The position numbers and the translations under genes are program-made. This document shows, piece after piece, positions 17,107 to 26,053 of a DNA stretch of 64,000 nt. Under the pieces are notes generated by a model, which did no database searches, was not told the origin of the DNA, and worked only from the letters and a program-made list of their open reading frames with translations. Location: NCBI GenBank assembly GCA_052437175.1, contig JBQVOK010000003.1:62001-126000 (forward strand), read 5' to 3'. Source of the DNA: JACVCJ01 sp052437175. Lineage in GTDB: Bacteria; Bacteroidota; Bacteroidia; CAIKAF01. Numbering within the stretch: the stretch's first letter is position 1; each line of letters starts with the position of its first letter.

Positions 17107-17721
17107 ATGCAAGCGTTAAACGACATTATCATCGGCAAAAGCGGAGTGGCTCAGATCATTAAACTGGGCGAACTGAATATTACAAGTGGAAAGATATGTG
17201 CCTGTGATCCCCTGATCGAAAGCTATTTCAGCGGCTTTGAGCAGGAAGTGAACCCGGGTAAATACCCCGTGGAACTGTACCTGGAAGAAGATACCGACCT
17301 GGTGGGTATGGCCGTGGTATGGTTCGAAAAAACAACGAACATCAGCGAGTGGAAAATGGCCACCGTGCCCGGTGAGACCATCTCGGACGAAGACCTTGAA
17401 GAAGGATATATACTCGGCTTTCCCGTAGAAAGCGGGCTGGCCTGTTTTATGGACCCGCAGGGTTCTGCCGAATTCCTGAAACTGGAAGACCAGGCCGGCG
17501 AAGGCGAAGAAGCCTCCGAAAGCGTATTCCTGGGCCCCCTGCTCGATGAGAACGGCGGCGACTGGGCCCTGGCCCCCCTACCCGACGGACATAATATTGC
17601 CGCCTTCAGCAGTGGCTACGGTGACGGTAACTATGCCTGCTACTGGGGCCTGGACGAAAACGGGAAAGTGTGCGCCCTGGCCATGGACCTGGACGTATTT
17701 TTCACCGAAGAAGAACTCTAA
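17107..17721 (+). CDS. DUF4241 family protein
   Basis: The 204-residue acidic cytosolic protein matches DUF4241. The pattern is SGKICACDPL near residues 28-37, then NPGKYPVELYL, FPVESGLACFMD and a Gly/Tyr-rich YGDGNYACYWGLDENG near the end. No catalytic function is known for the family. A TATCTTTA element at 17080-17087 is a likely -7 box. The next gene starts 33 nt downstream and may be cotranscribed. Confidence 0.82.
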   Translation: MQALNDIIIGKSGVAQIIKLGELNITSGKICACDPLIESYFSGFEQEVNPGKYPVELYLEEDTDLVGMAVVWFEKTTNISEWKMATVPGETISDEDLEEGYILGFPVESGLACFMDPQGSAEFLKLEDQAGEGEEASESVFLGPLLDENGGDWALAPLPDGHNIAAFSSGYGDGNYACYWGLDENGKVCALAMDLDVFFTEEEL

Positions 17722-17754
17722 AAACCGGCAGGGCAGCCCGTTCACACAGACAGT

Positions 17755-18192
17755 ATGCGGATCTTACTTCGCCATAAAGTAAAGGGCCGGCCCGCGGATA
17801 TCATGAACCGGTTCGACCGGCAGCTGTTCCTTGCCCTGAACCCGCCCGGGATACGGGTTTTCCTGGAAGATTTTACCGGTAATACCACCGGCTCCGAAAT
17901 TTCGATGCGCATCTGCTGGGGCCCCTGGTACCTCGGCTACTGGCGAAGCCTGGTCGTGAACCACCGCTTTTCGGAAGAACGCTGCTCTTTTACCGATGAG
18001 GGCATTATGCTCCCTTTCCCGTTAAACTACTGGCGGCACGAGCATATTGTAACACGGAGCGGGGACGACACCTATATTATTGACGACATTCACTTTACAT
18101 GCCGCTGGCGCTGGCTGAACTTTTTTTTATATCCCGTCTTCTGGCTGCAATTCTTTTACCGGCGCGGGGTATACCAGAAACACTTTCGCTGA
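17755..18192 (+). CDS. Hypothetical protein, possibly SRPBCC/START-like
   Basis: The 145-residue protein is rich in Trp, Arg and aromatics. The segment PFPLNYWRHEHIVTRSGDDT, followed by IIDDIHFTC, resembles the strand-turn pattern of SRPBCC ligand-binding proteins, whose members often carry a H-x-H-x-F/V and a D-x-x-x-Y/F pair here. This is a weak similarity judged by eye. A hydrophobic stretch (WLNFFLYPVFWLQFFY) near the C-terminus could be membrane-associated. It sits 33 nt after the DUF4241 gene. Confidence 0.6.
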   Translation: MRILLRHKVKGRPADIMNRFDRQLFLALNPPGIRVFLEDFTGNTTGSEISMRICWGPWYLGYWRSLVVNHRFSEERCSFTDEGIMLPFPLNYWRHEHIVTRSGDDTYIIDDIHFTCRWRWLNFFLYPVFWLQFFYRRGVYQKHFR

Positions 18193-18215
18193 TACACAAA
18201 AGGGACTTGTTATTT

Positions 18216-18248
18216 TTTGTTAATAATTAACAAATGTTTATATCTTTG
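18216..18248 (+). promoter_or_regulatory. Promoter of the T9SS type B protein gene
   Basis: TTTG at 18216-18219 and TATCTTTG at 18241-18248 are separated by 21 nt, a full match to the Bacteroidota housekeeping promoter. The start codon at 18256 follows 7 nt later. The spacer contains the AT-rich palindrome TTAATAATTAA. Confidence 0.75.
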
Positions 18249-18255
18249 TTAATGT

Positions 18256-21048
18256 ATGAGAAATTATCCTAAGTCATTCTTTTTGAATATCGGCGCGGCG
18301 GCCGTGCTTGCTTCGGCAGGAACGGGAGCCATGTTTGGTCAGGTAACCACTACCCCGGTTACCCCGGTACAGGCAGTAGGAAATGTACTTATCGGCGGCG
18401 GTGTGAATGCATCGAACGTTACCTATACGGGCGCTGCAACAGCCCTGGCCCAGTATACGGCCACAGGAACGAACCTGCCCATTACTTCAGGTCTTATTAT
18501 TTCTACCGGAAACGCTACGAATCCGCTTTTAAACGGAAATCCCAACAACTTTTGTACCACCGGCAACGGCACGCCGGGTGATCCCCTCCTGAGCCAGATC
18601 GCAGGCGTAAATACAAACGATGCGGCCGTACTCTCCTTCGATTTCATTCCCCTGGGAGATACGCTCAAATTCAACTATGTATTCGGTTCTGAAGAATACA
18701 ACGAATTTGTGAACGGCGGCGTGAACGACGTTTTTGCCTTTCTGCTCACCGGTCCCGATCCCGCAGGCGGCACCTACAATAATGAGAACATTGCCCTTTT
18801 ACCCGGTACCACCGTACCCGTAAGTATCAATACCGTGAACAACGGCAACTTTTTCGGCTGTACGGGCGCCTGTAACACGGGTAACCCCGGCACGCCCTAC
18901 TGCAACTATTACGTGGACAACCTCTGCGGAGCGCCCTCCGGCATAGCCTGCGACGGCTTTACGGTAAGGCTAACGGCCATTGCGCCCGTGGTACGCTGCC
19001 AGACCTACACCATACGCCTGGCCATTGCCGACGGCGGCGACAGCGCTTACGACTCCTGGGTATTCCTGGAGCAGAACTCCTTTGTTTCGCCGCAGCTGCT
19101 GTTCGATTCCAGCCCGCAACTGGGCGGCGGACTCATCGGGGCGGTAGATACCCTGCTGTATGAAGGCTGTACCAATGCCACCATTACGGTGCGTCGTAAC
19201 TTCGATATCGATTCGGCACGCACCTACAATCTTACCGTAGGAGGCACCGCTACCGACGGCGTGGACTACAGCGGCGTACCGGCCACGGTAACTTTCAATG
19301 CCGGCGACAGTACGGCCGTTTTCACCATCAATGCCTTGCAGAACCTGGGCTCACAGTCAGACTACACGCTGTCCATCACCATTTCCGACAGCACGGTTTG
19401 CGGTGCCGTAGGTTCGGTGATCAGCAGTACCATCGTATTCCTCATCAGGAACGTAAACCCGCTGCAGGTGAATCTCGGGCCCGATCTGTCCACCTGTACC
19501 ACGGTAAGTATCATGCCGCAGGTAACGGGGGGCGTTCCGGCCTACCAGTACAGCTGGAACAACGGTCTCAGCAACTCGCCTTTTATTGCCAACTACCCGC
19601 TGCCCAACGACATGAACTTTGTGCTTGTGGTCACGGACCAGTGTGGGGTTACCGCTACAGACACCGTGTTTGCGGATAAGAAATCGGACCCATTCGCCAA
19701 CCTGAACATTTACAACGTGGGCCAGGCTGTTACCAACGAATCCTGCGGAGAGGCCCTGTTCGGAATTTCGCGTACAAATCTGCTCACCCAGCCGCTTTCC
19801 TACCAGATCTGGATCGGTTCGGGAACCGCACAGAATACGATCGACTTTACCGTGCCGGCCACCGTGAATTTTACGTCCGGACAAACTGCCGATACGCTTT
19901 CGCTCACAGGCATTTACGACATGATACCAGAGCCGCTGGAATACATTTACCTGGTTACCATCGACTCTACCTGCGCCGGCCCGGTGGTTAAGGACAGCAT
20001 ACGCATTAATATACGAAATGTAGACCCTGTACAGGTAGATGCCGGCCCGGACCTGAGCACAGGCTGCCCCATTGTACAGCAGACACTCACCGGTAACGGA
20101 AGCGCCGGTATTGCTCCTTACAGCTATACCTGGTCGAACGGCTACAATACCCAGCAGATCTCTGTACAGCCTGCGCAGAACACTACCTATGCGGTAACGG
20201 TTACCGACAGCTGCGGCCGTGTATCCAGTGATACGGTAGAAGTAACCGTGTTCTATCCGCCTACAGCCGATTTCACGTTTATGTCACAAGATTACTGCGA
20301 ACCTTCGGTGGTTGCCTTCAGCGATCAGTCAAGTACCCAGTACGGCACACTGAACTCCTGGCTGTACATAAACGACAATTACGATACCTACTCGAGCGCG
20401 GCCGACTGGACACGTTCGTTCACGGCTGCAGGAAACTACAACGTAACCCTGGTGGTAGGCACCGATTTCCCCAACTGTTACGATACGGTGACCAAAGTGG
20501 TGACCATTCACCCCAAACCGATCGGCAATTTCTGGTGGACACCGGACCCCGTTACCGAGGTAAACCCGCTGGCCAGCTTCACCAATGCGTCTTCTGTGGA
20601 CGTAAGCAGCTGGATGTACGAAGTAGACGGCGCCAGTTACAATACCGCCGACTTTGAGCATACCTTTACCCTGCCGGGAGAATACGATGTGTACCTGTAC
20701 GTGGAGAACGAATTCGGCTGCCGCGATACCGTAGAGAAAACGGTGATCGTGGAGGGGGAACACACGTTCTTTATCCCGAATGCCTTCTCGCCGGATAACA
20801 ACAGTGTAAACCCCGTATGGGAACCCAAGGGCGAAAATATTGCCTACCTGGAGTACTTTATCTTTGACCGCTGGGGCGAACGGATCTTCCAGGCCAACAG
20901 CGACATGAACAGCTACGGCTGGAACGGTCTCCGCAGTAATGGTCAGCCTTACAAGAGCGATACCTATGTGTACAAGATGTATGTAAAAGACAAGTACGGC
21001 AAGGAGTACGAGTTCTTCGGGCACATACTCCTGCTCGGCGGTGATTAG
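18256..21048 (+). CDS. T9SS type B cargo: choice-of-anchor L, PKD repeats and gliding-associated C-terminal domain
   Basis: The 930-residue secreted protein has a signal peptide (residues 1-29, ending AMFGQ). A choice-of-anchor L domain follows to about residue 275 (SGLIISTGNATN, FDFIPLGDTLKFNYVFGSEE, TIRLAIADGGDSAYDSWVFL). Next come Calx-beta-like strands (GGTATDGVDYSGVPATVTF), Ig/PKD-type repeats (APYSYTWSNG) and PKD domains (ADFTFMSQDY). It ends in the gliding motility-associated C-terminal domain (FIPNAFSPDNNSVNPVWEP, then FDRWGERIFQ and DTYVYKMYVKDKYG). That last domain is the type IX sorting signal, type B. It is probably a surface adhesin. The VWA gene follows after 56 nt. Confidence 0.93.
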   Translation: MRNYPKSFFLNIGAAAVLASAGTGAMFGQVTTTPVTPVQAVGNVLIGGGVNASNVTYTGAATALAQYTATGTNLPITSGLIISTGNATNPLLNGNPNNFCTTGNGTPGDPLLSQIAGVNTNDAAVLSFDFIPLGDTLKFNYVFGSEEYNEFVNGGVNDVFAFLLTGPDPAGGTYNNENIALLPGTTVPVSINTVNNGNFFGCTGACNTGNPGTPYCNYYVDNLCGAPSGIACDGFTVRLTAIAPVVRCQTYTIRLAIADGGDSAYDSWVFLEQNSFVSPQLLFDSSPQLGGGLIGAVDTLLYEGCTNATITVRRNFDIDSARTYNLTVGGTATDGVDYSGVPATVTFNAGDSTAVFTINALQNLGSQSDYTLSITISDSTVCGAVGSVISSTIVFLIRNVNPLQVNLGPDLSTCTTVSIMPQVTGGVPAYQYSWNNGLSNSPFIANYPLPNDMNFVLVVTDQCGVTATDTVFADKKSDPFANLNIYNVGQAVTNESCGEALFGISRTNLLTQPLSYQIWIGSGTAQNTIDFTVPATVNFTSGQTADTLSLTGIYDMIPEPLEYIYLVTIDSTCAGPVVKDSIRINIRNVDPVQVDAGPDLSTGCPIVQQTLTGNGSAGIAPYSYTWSNGYNTQQISVQPAQNTTYAVTVTDSCGRVSSDTVEVTVFYPPTADFTFMSQDYCEPSVVAFSDQSSTQYGTLNSWLYINDNYDTYSSAADWTRSFTAAGNYNVTLVVGTDFPNCYDTVTKVVTIHPKPIGNFWWTPDPVTEVNPLASFTNASSVDVSSWMYEVDGASYNTADFEHTFTLPGEYDVYLYVENEFGCRDTVEKTVIVEGEHTFFIPNAFSPDNNSVNPVWEPKGENIAYLEYFIFDRWGERIFQANSDMNSYGWNGLRSNGQPYKSDTYVYKMYVKDKYGKEYEFFGHILLLGGD

Positions 21049-21104
21049 GCCTTTAAAAAAAACTAAAAGAGAAACCTGTACGATATAAAGCCGTTTTACA
21101 TAGT

Positions 21105-22508
21105 ATGGCAGTAAAGAACCGGGCCGCAGCTGCGGCCCTTTTACTTTTATCTTTTGCAGCTCCGCTCAGGGCACAGCATATAAAACTCTCGTCGCAGGAA
21201 ATAGATTACGGCAAACATATTGCCTGGGACAACCCGGCCGGTTTTATCGAGATACAGAATACCGGCAGCCGCGCTATGGCCGTGCTGCGGGTAGACGCTC
21301 CGCGCGGTATCTGGTACGATTATCCCAGGACCTATATCGAACCGGGGCAGACCGCCGAAATTACCTTCATCTACTACACCGAAGAAGCCGGTAGTTTTGC
21401 CCTCCCGGTGAAAATATACGTAAGTTCGGAACCCGAGCCCATACAGGTGATGCTTAAAGGCAATATCCGCGGTTTTGCCAGTAACGCACTTACGGCCTGC
21501 CCGGTATGGCAGAAACCGGAAAGCAAACCCCTGGAGTTCGACCGCAGTTTCCTGGTGCTGGACGATGAAACGGGCAAACCCATCTCTATGTCGCTCATTA
21601 CCATTTACCAGCGGGGCGAGTTGCTGGGTGTGCTCAAGACCGGCCGCAACGGCACGGCACGTACTTCGATACCGGGTGGCATGTACGGCTCCCGCGTAGA
21701 AGCACAGGGCTATATTCCCGTTGACTCGGCGCTCGCCTTACGGGCTGGTACACAGGAAATTATTTACCGGCTGCGCAAAGAGGTACTTCCCGGGCCTATA
21801 CTGGCCGAAATCCCCGACACCCCGCCCCGGCAGGTACCCGAAACGCCCCGGCAACCGGAACAGGTACCGCTAAGCGTACAGCCCGCACCAGCCGACACTT
21901 CCTGGAAGACCGATCCGCTGGCCAGCAACGATGTGCTGCCGTTCAATGAATACAAGTCCAACAACATCATATTCCTGCTGGACGTATCTTCTTCCATGAA
22001 CGGCCCTGCCCGCATGCCACTGCTGAAGCTGGCCATGCTGGAACTGGCCGGAGTGCTGCGCCGTTCGGACCGGGTAAGCTTTGTTACCTTTTCCACACAA
22101 AGCAAAGTACTGGCCAGTAATATACCAGGCAGTGACCGCGATACGGTGGTCAGCCTCATCAATGCCATACGTGGCTCGGGAAGCACCAATGGGGTAAAAG
22201 GTCTGCAGACCGCCTACGAACTGGCCCGTAAGAACTTTATCCCGGGCGGTAACAATACCGTACTGCTGGCTACCGACGGCATTTTTAAGATGGTAGATTC
22301 AGACATCAACGGACAAAAACTGGTAAAGGACATGCAGCAGGAAGGCATAACCCTTTCGGTAATGGCCCTCGGAACCAGTATAGATGCACTGAAGAACCTG
22401 GAAGCCATTGCCCTGGAAGGTGGCGGCACCTTTGCCAAGATCAAGGATCCGGCCCAGGCTCCGCAGGTGCTTATACAGAGCGTTCAGCAGCAAAGTCGGC
22501 GAAAATAA
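21105..22508 (+). CDS. Secreted VWA-domain protein
   Basis: The 467-residue protein has a signal peptide (residues 1-23, ending PLRAQ). An N-terminal DUF1573/ASH-like beta domain follows (LSSQEIDYGKHIAW, GFIEIQNTGSRAMAVLRVDAP). A carboxypeptidase-regulatory-like segment (GELLGVLKTGRNGTARTSIPGG) and a Pro-rich linker come next. A von Willebrand A domain runs from about residue 285, with the metal site DVSSSMN, then T and D in the later loops (GSGSTNGVKGL, LLATDGIFK). The MIDAS looks complete. It lies 56 nt behind the T9SS type B gene in the same direction and may act with it at the envelope; that link is inference. Confidence 0.88.
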   Translation: MAVKNRAAAAALLLLSFAAPLRAQHIKLSSQEIDYGKHIAWDNPAGFIEIQNTGSRAMAVLRVDAPRGIWYDYPRTYIEPGQTAEITFIYYTEEAGSFALPVKIYVSSEPEPIQVMLKGNIRGFASNALTACPVWQKPESKPLEFDRSFLVLDDETGKPISMSLITIYQRGELLGVLKTGRNGTARTSIPGGMYGSRVEAQGYIPVDSALALRAGTQEIIYRLRKEVLPGPILAEIPDTPPRQVPETPRQPEQVPLSVQPAPADTSWKTDPLASNDVLPFNEYKSNNIIFLLDVSSSMNGPARMPLLKLAMLELAGVLRRSDRVSFVTFSTQSKVLASNIPGSDRDTVVSLINAIRGSGSTNGVKGLQTAYELARKNFIPGGNNTVLLATDGIFKMVDSDINGQKLVKDMQQEGITLSVMALGTSIDALKNLEAIALEGGGTFAKIKDPAQAPQVLIQSVQQQSRRK

Positions 22509-22533
22509 GTGTGCCACGCCCCGTATTTTTTAT

Positions 22534-22541
22534 TAATTTTG
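22534..22541 (+). promoter_or_regulatory. Promoter -7 element of the acyltransferase-slyD pair
   Basis: TAATTTTG is an exact TAnnTTTG match that begins after the VWA stop and ends 15 nt before the ATG at 22557. Confidence 0.6.
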
Positions 22542-22556
22542 CCCTAAAAGCACCCG

Positions 22557-23135
22557 ATGGGGTATTATATAGGCAAATTTATTTTTTTCCTTCTCGGCTG
22601 GAAATTGGTAGCCAAACCGCCGAAAGACCTTCGCAGATGCGTAATGATTGCGGCACCGCACACCAGTAACTGGGATTTTGTTATTGCAAGGGCAGCTTTT
22701 GCCATTATGCGCATTCCTGTAAAATTTACCATAAAAAAGGAGTGGTTCCGTTTCCCCTTCAATCTCTTTTTCAATTTGATGGGTGGTATTGCCATCGACC
22801 GCACACCCAAAGAAGAGGGCAAACCCCGTAAAAGTTCCACGGAGGCCATGGCCGAGCTTTTCCAGAAATACAAGGACCTGGTGGTGCTCGTAACGCCCGA
22901 AGGCACCCGTAAGAAACAAACCGAATGGAAGACCGGCTTTTACTATGTAGCCAAAATGGCCGGTGTCCCCATCGCATGCGGCTGGCTCGATTATTCCAAA
23001 AAACACGCCGGGGTGGGCCTCGTACTTCAACCAACCGACAATATGGAACAGGACCTGCAGCAGATCATGCAGTTCTACCGCAATATTACGCCTAAATTCC
23101 CCGAGAATTTCAGCGTGGATACACGATTCGTTTAA
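22557..23135 (+). CDS. 1-acyl-glycerol-3-phosphate acyltransferase-like protein
   Basis: The 192-residue PlsC-superfamily protein has the catalytic H-x4-D block as PHTSNWD near residues 34-40. The third acyltransferase block is seen as TPEGTRKK and the second as GGIAIDRTP. It is shorter than typical PlsC and has one N-terminal hydrophobic segment. It probably transfers acyl groups to lysophosphatidate or another lipid at the inner membrane. slyD follows after 20 nt. Confidence 0.87.
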   Translation: MGYYIGKFIFFLLGWKLVAKPPKDLRRCVMIAAPHTSNWDFVIARAAFAIMRIPVKFTIKKEWFRFPFNLFFNLMGGIAIDRTPKEEGKPRKSSTEAMAELFQKYKDLVVLVTPEGTRKKQTEWKTGFYYVAKMAGVPIACGWLDYSKKHAGVGLVLQPTDNMEQDLQQIMQFYRNITPKFPENFSVDTRFV

Positions 23136-23155
23136 TCAATAAAATAAAAATAGAA

Positions 23156-23662
23156 ATGAGCATCTCAAAGAACAAGGTAGTATCTATTACATATACGCTG
23201 CGTCTGGATCACGCCGAGGGCGAACTGGTACAGCAGGTAGATAATTCCAGCCCCCTGGTGTTCCTTTTCGGTTACGGTCAGCTGCTGCCGAAATTCGAAG
23301 AGAACCTGCAGGGCAAAACGGTAGGCGACACCTATGAAATGACCCTGGCTCCCCAGGATGGTTATGGTATCCGCGAAGAACAGGCCGTGGTGGATATTCC
23401 GCTGGACGTATTTATCGTGGACGGTGTTTTACAGGAAGATATGATCACTGTTGGCAACACCGTGCACCTGCGTAACCAGGACGGTATGCCCCTGAGCGGT
23501 GTGGTACTGAAACGCTCCCTGGAGTTTGTTACCGTAGACTTTAACCACCCCCTGGCCGACAAAACCCTGCACTTTACCGGCGAAGTTCTGGACGTACGCG
23601 AAGCCAGCGCCGACGAAATTGCACACGGACACGTACACGGCGAAGGCGGCCACCAGCACTAA
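23156..23662 (+). CDS. slyD: FKBP-type peptidyl-prolyl isomerase, SlyD type
   Basis: The 168-residue cytosolic chaperone and prolyl isomerase has the SlyD order. An N-terminal FKBP half (VVSITYTLRLDHAEGELV, then PLVFLFGYGQLLPKFEENLQG) comes first. An insert-in-flap domain follows (residues about 70-125), and then FNHPLADKTLHFTGEVLDV. The His-rich tail (HGHVHGEGGHQH) could bind nickel, as in other SlyD proteins. The leader is A-rich (TAAAAATAG) with no Shine-Dalgarno site. Confidence 0.93.
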   Translation: MSISKNKVVSITYTLRLDHAEGELVQQVDNSSPLVFLFGYGQLLPKFEENLQGKTVGDTYEMTLAPQDGYGIREEQAVVDIPLDVFIVDGVLQEDMITVGNTVHLRNQDGMPLSGVVLKRSLEFVTVDFNHPLADKTLHFTGEVLDVREASADEIAHGHVHGEGGHQH

Positions 23663-23693
23663 GGACCGCTTTCAGAAAGCATAAGAACAAAAA

Positions 23694-23719
23694 AACCGCC
23701 TCGCTTCAGCGAGACGGTT
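23694..23719. terminator. Bidirectional terminator between slyD and the T9SS type A gene
   Basis: An 11-bp stem with one internal mismatch (23694-23704 with 23709-23719) has an A-run on the left and a T-run on the right, so it can stop transcripts in both directions. It lies between two convergent genes. Confidence 0.88.
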
Positions 23720-23743
23720 TTTGTTTTTTAAGACGATGCGTCT

Positions 23744-24388
23744 TTATTTTACCTGAATACGTTTTACGTAAATGTTCTTGTCGGTCTGGAAGCGCAGCAG
23801 GTACATTCCGGATTTCAGCTCGGAAAGGGAGATGTACATGTTGGAAGAGTTTCCGTCGTTGCCGGAAGGGGCATTCGTCTTCTTAACGGTTTTGCCGGTA
23901 AGGTCGATCACTTCTACCACGCCGAAGATAATTTCACCTTCCGTTACCACGTTCACCCCATCGGTGGTCGGGTTCGGAAAGATGGAAATACTCAGGGCCG
24001 GTGCCGCTGAAGTGCCGGAACCACCACCCTGCGGGGCGACGCTGTTTACAGGAACCGAACCGGAGCCGCCTACCGTAGAAGGCGTACCTGTAAGGTTTAC
24101 ATTATTATTTACCGTTTGTGCGGGCGAATTATTGTCTACACCCAGGATATCCTGCACCGTAACATGGCCTCCGCCCTGCTGGCGATGGTCATTGGCCGAG
24201 GACGCCCCGGAAGGATTGCCGTTATAGGGAGTGGAAACGCCACCACCGGATGTGCTTTCGAGCACCTCGGCAGGGGCCTGCTCCAGGTCGCCGCTGTTGT
24301 TCTCGGCCGCCAGGTTGGCCTGCGCGTACACGACGTTACCGGCGAACAAAAAGCCGGCGATCATTGTAGAGTACAAAATATTCTTCAT
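23744..24388 (-). CDS. Secreted protein with T9SS type A sorting domain
   Basis: The 214-residue protein has a signal peptide (residues 1-22, ending VVYAQ). A low-complexity middle follows, rich in Gly, Ser, Asn and Pro with no recognisable fold. The Por secretion tail comes last (SISIFPNPTTDGVNVV, VEVIDLTGKTVKK, SELKSGMYLLRFQTDKNIYVKRIQVK). The tail marks it for the type IX system and surface attachment. No functional domain precedes the tail, which is unusual for cargo and suggests a small structural or coat protein. Confidence 0.9.
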   Translation of the reverse strand: MKNILYSTMIAGFLFAGNVVYAQANLAAENNSGDLEQAPAEVLESTSGGGVSTPYNGNPSGASSANDHRQQGGGHVTVQDILGVDNNSPAQTVNNNVNLTGTPSTVGGSGSVPVNSVAPQGGGSGTSAAPALSISIFPNPTTDGVNVVTEGEIIFGVVEVIDLTGKTVKKTNAPSGNDGNSSNMYISLSELKSGMYLLRFQTDKNIYVKRIQVK

Positions 24389-24561
24389 ACGCCTGTGTTT
24401 TTTAGTGATTTCAAATTTACATAAAATATCCTTAACCTGCCAATGACAAAAAAAACAGTTTGTCGGATTCCCGCTTACTCATAAATGCTCTGTTTTAATT
24501 GCATATAATTTTTATAACGGATATTTTTATCAAAACGTTTACTTTTACTCCATCAAAAATC

Positions 24562-25983
24562 ATGCTAAACAGTAAACCCATACACATACTTCGCACTTTT
24601 GATAAAAACCAGATGCAGGAATTCGAGCGGTACATCCACTCGTCCCTCTTCAATGTAAATAAGGCCGTTATACAGTTATTCGAAATATTAAAAGAGTATT
24701 TCCCCGACTTTACTTCCGAAAAGCTGAACCGCACCCTTGTGGCCGAACGCCTTTTCGGAGAGCCCGAAGAGAACAAACTGCGCTACGCCGCTTCCGATCT
24801 GGCCAAACTGCTCGAAGATTATATTATGTGGCATGAATTCCAGAAGAGCGAGGCCAAAAAACGCCTGTACCTGCTGGACTATTACCGCAAGACCGACCTC
24901 GAAAAATACTTTTACCAGATCTTCGACGAAGCTACCAAACAGCAGATCAAAGATCCCATAAAGGATTCCACCTGGTTCTTTAACCAGTACCTGCTCGAGG
25001 AGAACGTATATATGTACTCCCAGCTCAAAAAATCGCGCTCGCTCGATAACAACCTGCAGACGCTTGTCAACTACCTGGACCTTTTTTACATTTCGAACAA
25101 ACTGAAACATTCCGGCGAAATGCTCACCCGCGAGGCCCTGCTGCGCGTGGAATACAAGAAACCCCTGCTGAGCGATGTGCTGCGCTTCCTGGAACTGCGC
25201 GAGATCGAAGGCTATATGGCCGTGGAAATGTACTTCTGCGTGGTACAGATGCACCTGCAGCCCGAAAGCGTGGAATACTACTACCGGCTGCTGACCCTGC
25301 TCGACGAGAACCGCGATCAGTTCAGCCGCGAAGAACTGGTGGACCTGTACGTGTTTGCACAGAACTATTGTACGGCACGCATCAATGCCGGCAAGATCGA
25401 ATTCCTGCAGGAGGTGTTCAACCTTTTTAAGAAAATGATCGAGCTGGAGGCCATTTACGACGACGTAGGCCATATCCGCCTCAATGTGTTCAAGAACATC
25501 GTTACCGTAGGCATACGCCTGGGCGAGTTCGATTTTGTGGAACAGTTCATCGAGAATTACAAAAATAAACTGGAGGCCGATAAACGCGAGAGCGCCATCC
25601 TGTACAATACCGCCTGGCTGCAGTATGCCCGCCGCGACTTTAAAAGTGCACTGCGCCTGCTTTCCCAGGCCGAATTTGCCGATATTTTCTACCTGCTGGG
25701 CAGCAAATGCCTGCAACTGAAGATCTTTTACGAAACCGACGACCAGGATGCCTTTTATGCCCTCTGCGAATCGTTCTACGTATACCTGCGCCGCAATAAG
25801 GTGATCGCCGAGTTCCAGAAAGAGGCCCACCTCGAGTTCATAAAATACATAAAACAGCTGGCCCGCCTGCGCAGCGAAAAAGACACCAAAGGCGCCGAAA
25901 AACTACATACGAAACTCTCTGAACAGGTCGGACTCATAGACCGCACCTGGTTCCTGCGCAAACTGGAAGAGATAAAGCAATAG
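24562..25983 (+). CDS. Conserved helical protein of unknown function
   Basis: The 473-residue protein is soluble and strongly alpha-helical, rich in Glu, Lys, Tyr and Leu. Repeated aromatic helices (YYYRLLTLLDENRDQFSRE, LLSQAEFADIFYLLGSKCL) suggest a TPR-like solenoid. I do not recognise a named family. The start at 24562 (MLNSKPIHILRTFDK) is chosen over 24499 because the extension is AT-rich leader and a TACTTTTA box lies at 24540-24547. It has no signal peptide and stands alone. Confidence 0.72.
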   Translation: MLNSKPIHILRTFDKNQMQEFERYIHSSLFNVNKAVIQLFEILKEYFPDFTSEKLNRTLVAERLFGEPEENKLRYAASDLAKLLEDYIMWHEFQKSEAKKRLYLLDYYRKTDLEKYFYQIFDEATKQQIKDPIKDSTWFFNQYLLEENVYMYSQLKKSRSLDNNLQTLVNYLDLFYISNKLKHSGEMLTREALLRVEYKKPLLSDVLRFLELREIEGYMAVEMYFCVVQMHLQPESVEYYYRLLTLLDENRDQFSREELVDLYVFAQNYCTARINAGKIEFLQEVFNLFKKMIELEAIYDDVGHIRLNVFKNIVTVGIRLGEFDFVEQFIENYKNKLEADKRESAILYNTAWLQYARRDFKSALRLLSQAEFADIFYLLGSKCLQLKIFYETDDQDAFYALCESFYVYLRRNKVIAEFQKEAHLEFIKYIKQLARLRSEKDTKGAEKLHTKLSEQVGLIDRTWFLRKLEEIKQ

Positions 25984-26053
25984 GGCATTTTCTTGCAGAT
26001 ATAGTTCAAAAAGCGTATATTAGTACAAGTAAGTAACCAAAAACAGAGAAATT

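Noticed and set aside
10605..23719. Similar terminator stems (CCGCCTCG type) after pdhB and slyD as a dispersed repeat element
   Set aside because: The shared part is only about eight bases of a GC-rich stem and fits ordinary intrinsic terminators.
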